Source of the DNA: Candidatus Uhrbacteria bacterium RIFCSPLOWO2_02_FULL_49_11
Lineage (GTDB): Bacteria > Patescibacteriota > Patescibacteriia > 2-02-FULL-49-11
DNA length: 8,217 nt
Assembly (NCBI GenBank): GCA_001791465.1
Contig: MGER01000066.1
Coordinates: forward strand, 1,208-9,424
Direction: 5' to 3'
Below the pieces are notes generated by a model. The model saw nothing but the letters and a program-made list of their open reading frames with translations, was not told the origin of the DNA and did not search any database. The position numbers and the translations under genes were made by a program. This document shows, piece after piece, positions 5,023-8,217 of this stretch. The first letter of the stretch is position 1, and each line of letters starts with the position of its first letter.

Positions 5023-5823
5023 ATGGTTTTTCCTCATAATCCAGTCCTTGCCGCATTTTATGCCACGCTCTTTACCTGGGGCGTGACTGCCGTCGGAGCC
5101 GCCGGCGTTTTCTTTTTTAAAACAATTAAGCAGAGGCTTTTAGACGCCATGCTCGGGTTCACCGCGGGAGTCATGATTGCGGCGAGCTTTTGGTCGCTGC
5201 TTGCGCCTTCCATTGTCATGAGCGAGGAGCTGGGACAGGTCCCGTGGCTGCCTCCTGCCGTCGGTTTTTTAAGCGGCGGTTTGTTTCTTTGGCTGATTGA
5301 TAAAGCGCTTCCGCACTTATGGTTCGGTCAGCCGCTTGCGCGCGTGGAAGGCATACGCACGTCCTGGCACAGGACTATGCTTCTCTTTTTGGCGATCACG
5401 TTCCATAATTTTCCCGAAGGGCTTGCGATCGGCGTGGCGTTCGGGGCTGCGGCGCAGGGAATAGACGGGGCAAGCTGGGCAGGCGCCGCCGCGCTCGCGT
5501 TGGGGATCGGGATACAGAATTTTCCCGAAGGGCTTGCGGTATCGCTCCCGTTCCGCCGGGAGGGATTGAGCCGGTGGCGCGCTTTTCTCTACGGGCAGGC
5601 GTCCGCGCTCATTGAGCCGGTGGCCGCGGTATTGGGCGCGGCGAGCGTACTCGTGATGCGTGGAGCGCTTCCCTACGCACTCGCCTTTGCCGCCGGCGCC
5701 ATGATTTATGTGTCGGTGGAAGAAATAATTCCCGCGTCGCAGAAAAATGCCACGGACGTGGCGACCATTGGCGCGATGATTGGATTTGCGGTCATGATGG
5801 TCCTTGACGTGGCATTCGGGTAA
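5023..5823 (+). CDS. ZIP-family metal transporter (GufA-type), 266 aa
   Basis: This is an inner-membrane ZIP-family divalent metal transporter with about eight membrane segments. The fourth carries TFHNFPEGLAIGVAFG (H128, N129, E132) and the fifth GIQNFPEGLAVSLPFR (Q165, N166, E169). E198 follows in the next segment (SALIEPVAAVLG). These match the binuclear metal-site positions known from the bacterial ZIP structure, except that N166 replaces its Asp. This Q-N pairing is the usual form of the GufA-like subfamily. A late VSVEEIIPAS motif (230-239) is also characteristic. Zn or Fe uptake is the likeliest role; the direction and metal are inferred from the family. It is preceded by 84 bases with repeats but no Shine-Dalgarno sequence, and followed 83 bases later by the ferritin-VIT gene. 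Confidence 0.92.
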   Translation: MVFPHNPVLAAFYATLFTWGVTAVGAAGVFFFKTIKQRLLDAMLGFTAGVMIAASFWSLLAPSIVMSEELGQVPWLPPAVGFLSGGLFLWLIDKALPHLWFGQPLARVEGIRTSWHRTMLLFLAITFHNFPEGLAIGVAFGAAAQGIDGASWAGAAALALGIGIQNFPEGLAVSLPFRREGLSRWRAFLYGQASALIEPVAAVLGAASVLVMRGALPYALAFAAGAMIYVSVEEIIPASQKNATDVATIGAMIGFAVMMVLDVAFG

Positions 5824-5906
5824 AAGCGAATGCGGTATGCTTTTGCATTAAAAATAGATTTTGCGTGTACTAAATAATAGAAAGATTATTACTTAATAAG
5901 TCATTC

Positions 5907-6773
5907 ATGTTATCTTCACATCTTAAAGAAAAAGCACTTTCCACACAGCGTGCAGAGATGACCGAACACGTGGTATATACACAATTATCCCGTTTCTCGC
6001 AGAATCTCCGCCAGAAAGAAATCATGATGAAAATCGCCGACAAAGAACTGCAACACTACCAGTTTTGGAAAACGCACACAAAGAGTGAAGTGGCGTGCAA
6101 TAAGTATAAGGCATGGTGGTATGTAGGTATTGCCCGCGTCTGCGGGATCACCTTTGGGCTAAAACTTATGGAGCGGGATGAGGAAAAGGCGGATTTGACT
6201 GATGATGAGTTAGCCCAATTGTCCCCTGAGGCGGATACGCATATGAAAGATGAGGCGCATGAATTAGTGCTCATTGATTCTATCGCTGAGGAACGGCTTA
6301 AATACATGGGTTCTGTGGTGTTGGGGTTAAACGACGCGCTCGTGGAGCTCACCGGGGCATTGGCAGGCTACACGCTTGCGCTGCAGAACGTGCGCCTCAT
6401 CGCGGTTACGGGATTGATCACCGGCATATCGGCCGCGTTGTCCATGGCCGCCTCCGAGTATTTGTCCACGAAAACCGAGGGAGAGTCGAAGGCGCCGCTC
6501 ACCGCGTCATTCTATACGGGCAGCGTGTATCTTTTTGCCGTGGCATTGCTTATCCTTCCTTATTTTCTTTTTGATAACCTTTACCTTTGTCTGGGGAGCA
6601 CGATGCTCATCGCCATTGCGCTGATTGTGGTGTTTACGTTCTACATTACCGTGGCTAAAGGGATATCCTTTAAGAAAAGATTTTTTGAGATGGCGCCGGT
6701 GACCCTAGGGATCGCGGCGCTCACGTTCTTCGTGGGATTTCTGGTAAAAACTTTTTTTCATCTTGAGGTGTAG
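5907..6773 (+). CDS. Ferritin-like (rubrerythrin-type) / VIT1 fusion, 288 aa
   Basis: This is a fusion of an N-terminal four-helix ferritin-like domain with a VIT1/CCC1-type membrane domain. Family precedent suggests ferrous iron is bound or oxidised on the cytoplasmic side and moved across the membrane. Possible metal ligands in the first part are E17/E20, then E47 and H50 (ADKELQHYQFWK), and E116, H118 and E119 (KDEAHELVLIDSIAEERLKY). The VIT domain begins with VVLGLNDALVELTGALAGYT (137-156) and continues GLITGISAALSMAASEYLST, the hallmark small-residue/SEYLS helix. Three more hydrophobic segments reach the C-terminus, giving five in total. The length is normal for such fusions. The ATG has no Shine-Dalgarno sequence; TTAATA (5893-5898) lies 8 bases upstream and could be a leaderless -10, without a clear -35. 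It may be an iron/manganese counterpart to the ZIP importer just upstream. Confidence 0.9.
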   Translation: MLSSHLKEKALSTQRAEMTEHVVYTQLSRFSQNLRQKEIMMKIADKELQHYQFWKTHTKSEVACNKYKAWWYVGIARVCGITFGLKLMERDEEKADLTDDELAQLSPEADTHMKDEAHELVLIDSIAEERLKYMGSVVLGLNDALVELTGALAGYTLALQNVRLIAVTGLITGISAALSMAASEYLSTKTEGESKAPLTASFYTGSVYLFAVALLILPYFLFDNLYLCLGSTMLIAIALIVVFTFYITVAKGISFKKRFFEMAPVTLGIAALTFFVGFLVKTFFHLEV

Positions 6774-6816
6774 TATTTATTGCGCGGCCTGCGAACTGCC
6801 TTTGTTCCGTGCGGAC

Positions 6817-6900
6817 GCCAAGCGTGAATCAGGCGCTTGGCTGGCCCCGCCATTGCCAGCCGATTGACCTTGAACATTGAAGCGCATCCCGATAATGCGC
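6817..6900 (+). other. Hairpin-rich leader region
   Basis: Three strong inverted repeats lie in 84 bases. GCCAAGCG (6817-6824) pairs with CGCTTGGC (6834-6841); GGCTGGC (6839-6845) with GCCAGCC (6855-6861); GCGCAT (6882-6887) with ATGCGC (6895-6900). The first two share bases 6839-6841, so they compete. None is followed by a T-run, so they are not plain terminators. The region is more GC-rich than the flanking genes and lies upstream of the membrane protein at 6958. It could be a structured 5' leader, a 3' end of the VIT transcript, or a small RNA. Confidence 0.5.
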
Positions 6901-6957
6901 ACGGCATGCAGCGTACGGAAGCGCGCCGCGCACGATGCGACTTTCATCTGGGATCAT

Positions 6958-7869
6958 ATGTATTTGATGGTGGGCAAAAGCCCACCGGTAAGAGATACTG
7001 CATTAATTATGTTACTCACTTTGAGCATTGCGGGAGCGTGGTTATGTGCTACGTTGCTTTTTGTGTTTGCCTTCATCAAAAGGAAATCAAAGATTATAGC
7101 ATTTACGCCGATAAGGTATTTGGGATTAATGTCGTTTGTGCTGGTAGCCATGATCGTATCCTGGAGAGGGGGTGATGACAAGGTGTGGATCGTGTTTTTG
7201 GCGGGAGCAGGCATTGGCATGGCGGGAGAGACCGTGATTGCGTTCATTTGGGATTTTTTCTTTGATAAAAAATTTTGGATATATCGCGGCGGCAGCCTTT
7301 TACAAGGTTATACCAGCATTTATAATATAATTCCTTGGGGGTCCTTCGCGCTTATGGTGCGCGCACTGCTTGATACGTTTATGGTGAGGGAAGAAATTCT
7401 TACGGCACGCGTAGGGGGGCTCTCGCTTTGGCAGGCTTTTCTTTTATTCTGGTGCGGGAGTTTGTTGTTGGCAATTGCGGTGCGCATAGTATGGCTTGGG
7501 ATGCAGGATAGGCCCATTCATTTGAATGAAAAGTTTTCCTGGAAGCTCTATGGTCTCTATACCGCGCCAATCTTCATTGCCATTGGCGGGGTAAGCGTCC
7601 TTGGAGATATTGTGTTGTTGTTTTATGCGCTGGTCATTATGGCTTTAGGTTATCTCATCGAATATATCTACGGGGTATTGTTATATCAGGTATTTACACA
7701 AAAAGATATGGGAGCATGCGTCCTTTGGCGTTTATTGCATATGAGAATAGGATATAAAGCGTGGGAATATCAATATGCCAAACGAGACGGCGGGATTACG
7801 AGCCTCACCAGCTTGCCGTATTGGGCATTGGGAGGATTTTATTTTGCATTTATACTTAGTTATCTCTAA
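6958..7869 (+). CDS. Multi-spanning membrane protein of unknown function, 303 aa
   Basis: I do not recognise this with certainty. From the ATG at 6958 it has about eight hydrophobic segments in 303 residues. A frame extension to a TTG at 6877 would add a basic 27-residue tail lying partly in the hairpin-rich region; the ATG at 6967 is a third option. Two parts loosely resemble the CmpB-like "putative ABC transporter permease" family (PF06541): [13 protein letters not shown], then WIYRGG with [12 protein letters not shown] (about 90-128), and later a [12 protein letters not shown] helix (232-243) followed by [12 protein letters not shown] and SLPYW (268-289). That family has an E-bearing helix, an NRG block, and an EY-x-G helix followed by a WDYS-type motif. 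The match is weak and the protein is longer. It is probably real given its uniform hydrophobic pattern and length. Confidence 0.75.
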   Translation: MYLMVGKSPPVRDTALIMLLTLSIAGAWLCATLLFVFAFIKRKSKIIAFTPIRYLGLMSFVLVAMIVSWRGGDDKVWIVFLAGAGIGMAGETVIAFIWDFFFDKKFWIYRGGSLLQGYTSIYNIIPWGSFALMVRALLDTFMVREEILTARVGGLSLWQAFLLFWCGSLLLAIAVRIVWLGMQDRPIHLNEKFSWKLYGLYTAPIFIAIGGVSVLGDIVLLFYALVIMALGYLIEYIYGVLLYQVFTQKDMGACVLWRLLHMRIGYKAWEYQYAKRDGGITSLTSLPYWALGGFYFAFILSYL

Positions 7870-7891
7870 AAGCTGGCATTCAGGACAATTT

Positions 7892-8003
7892 TTTGATAAG
7901 ATAAGGGCGCCAGAAAAAATAACCTGCAGGATCATTTGAAACATAAGCGCCCTATACAAGCAAAACGTTTTATCAAAGTGAGAAGTTATTTTTGCAGGGC
8001 GCC
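7892..8003 (+). ncRNA. Candidate structured RNA with alternative pairings upstream of tRNA-Thr
   Basis: TTTGATAA (7892-7899) pairs perfectly with TTATCAAA (7970-7977), extendable by three more pairs including G-U. Inside it, AGGGCGC (7904-7910) pairs with GCGCCCT (7947-7953). The same GCGCCCT can instead pair with a second AGGGCGC at 7996-8002. A third possibility joins AAAAATAAC near 7915-7923 with GTTATTTTT at 7985-7993. This is a mutually exclusive layout like that of attenuators and riboswitches, although the downstream gene is a tRNA. It could equally be the 3' end of the membrane protein mRNA or an sRNA. Confidence 0.4.
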
Positions 8004-8021
8004 TAAGCACGTTTATGATAT

Positions 8022-8094
8022 GCCGCCTTAGCTCAGCTGGTAGAGCAGTGCTTTCGTAAAGCAAAGGTCCCCGGTTCGATCCCGGGAGGCGGCT
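8022..8094 (+). tRNA. tRNA-Thr (anticodon CGU)
   Basis: A complete cloverleaf is present. The acceptor GCCGCCT/AGGCGGC has 7 pairs and the D stem is GCTC/GAGC. The anticodon arm GTGCT-TTCGTAA-AGCAA gives anticodon CGU (reads ACG, Thr). The variable loop is five bases, and the T arm is CCCGG-TTCGATC-CCGGG. G1-C72 and C2-G71, known ThrRS identity pairs in E. coli, are present. The discriminator is U, CCA is not encoded, and the first anticodon-stem pair (27-43) is a G-A mismatch. A TATGAT (8014-8019) just upstream is too close to be a normal -10 for this gene. Confidence 0.95.
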
Positions 8095-8125
8095 TATGAT
8101 AAGGTAGACACTTAAGAAATATTTT

Positions 8126-8217
8126 ATGAATGAATTTCGCTGTTTTAATCCTAGAGAGAGAGAGAGCGAGTCGGGGCGTGAAAAGATTCAACAGTATAGA
8201 TTTATTTGCCCGAATAG
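8126..8217 (+). CDS. Possible start of a gene cut by the right edge
   Basis: Two overlapping frames start at ATG 8126 and ATG 8130 (sequence ATGAATG) and both stay open to the window's end. The first reads MNEFRCFNPRERESESGREK and ends QQYRFICPN, with cysteines that might belong to a zinc site. The second reads MNFAVLILERERASRGVKRF and ends NSIDLFARI, faintly like motif I of cytosine-C5 DNA methyltransferases (DLFAGxGG), and also has a GTG start at 8178. Neither can be chosen from 92 bases. No Shine-Dalgarno sequence is seen. An (AG)7 tract (8153-8166) lies in both. Confidence 0.35.
   Translation, partial: MNEFRCFNPRERESESGREKIQQYRFICPN
8153..8166 (+). repeat. (AG)7 dinucleotide tract
   Basis: Seven uninterrupted AG units lie about 25 bases inside the possible partial gene at the right edge. 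Slippage by one unit would switch between reading frames. Confidence 0.7.

Noticed and set aside
5829..5849. AATGC/GCATT hairpin after the ZIP gene as a terminator
   Set aside because: The stem is only five pairs with an 11-base loop, and no T-run follows on the + strand.
6877..6957. TTG-initiated extension of the 303-aa membrane protein
   Set aside because: A TTG start without SD or promoter support, within or next to a hairpin-rich region. The added residues look unlike a normal N-terminus, though this is not excluded.
6837..7175. 112-codon plus-strand frame overlapping the membrane protein gene
   Set aside because: It overlaps the uniform membrane protein frame and its translation shows no family signal; it is best read as a shadow.
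8014..8019. TATGAT as the -10 of the tRNA gene
   Set aside because: It ends only 2 bases before the mature tRNA, so transcription would begin inside the acceptor stem; the only -35-like element (TTGCAG) is 15 bases away.
1..8217. CRISPR arrays, insertion sequences or transposase genes
   Set aside because: No regularly spaced repeats, terminal inverted repeats or transposase-like frames were seen.

Overview
The window looks bacterial: it has sigma-70-type -35/-10 elements, intrinsic terminators, the standard code with TAA, TAG and TGA stops, and a tRNA-Thr without an encoded CCA. Gene starts are almost free of Shine-Dalgarno sequences, and at least three genes have a -10 hexamer only 6 to 8 bases before the ATG, which points to leaderless mRNAs. 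Together with DUF5320, DUF134, YibE/F and ferritin-VIT families in a compact layout, this suggests an uncultured lineage such as Patescibacteria/CPR. That placement is an inference. All genes read on the + strand.

Layout. 2-769 is the 3' part of a DUF4153/DUF4173-type membrane protein cut by the left edge. 928-1146 is a 72-residue protein of unknown function with its own promoter, followed by an intrinsic terminator near 1245-1276. 1344-2885 is a three-gene arsenic/metal-type operon: a CadC-like ArsR/SmtB repressor, a CPTC thioredoxin-like protein and an ArsP/DUF318 permease. It has a clear promoter, a 20-bp operator over the transcription start, and a terminator at 2915-2942. 3052-3318 encodes a DUF5320 protein. 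3495-4938 is a two-gene unit of a YibE/F membrane protein overlapping a DUF134 DNA-binding protein. 5023-5823 is a ZIP metal transporter of the GufA type. 5907-6773 is a ferritin-like/VIT1 fusion. 6958-7869 is an unidentified multi-spanning membrane protein behind a hairpin-rich leader. 8022-8094 is tRNA-Thr(CGU), preceded by about 110 bases that can fold in alternative ways. The right edge holds the start of one or two overlapping reading frames containing an (AG)7 tract.

How the genes fit together. From about 1300 to 6773 nearly every recognisable gene belongs to a family linked with metal or redox handling: sensing (ArsR), thiol chemistry (CPTC protein), efflux (ArsP), Zn/Fe-type uptake (ZIP), and iron oxidation/sequestration (ferritin-VIT). 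DUF5320, DUF134 and YibE/F sit among them, and their roles are unknown. The most useful new observations are the leaderless promoter layout, the ArsR start correction with its operator, a 9-base motif shared by two promoters, and two candidate structured RNAs (6817-6900 and 7892-8003).
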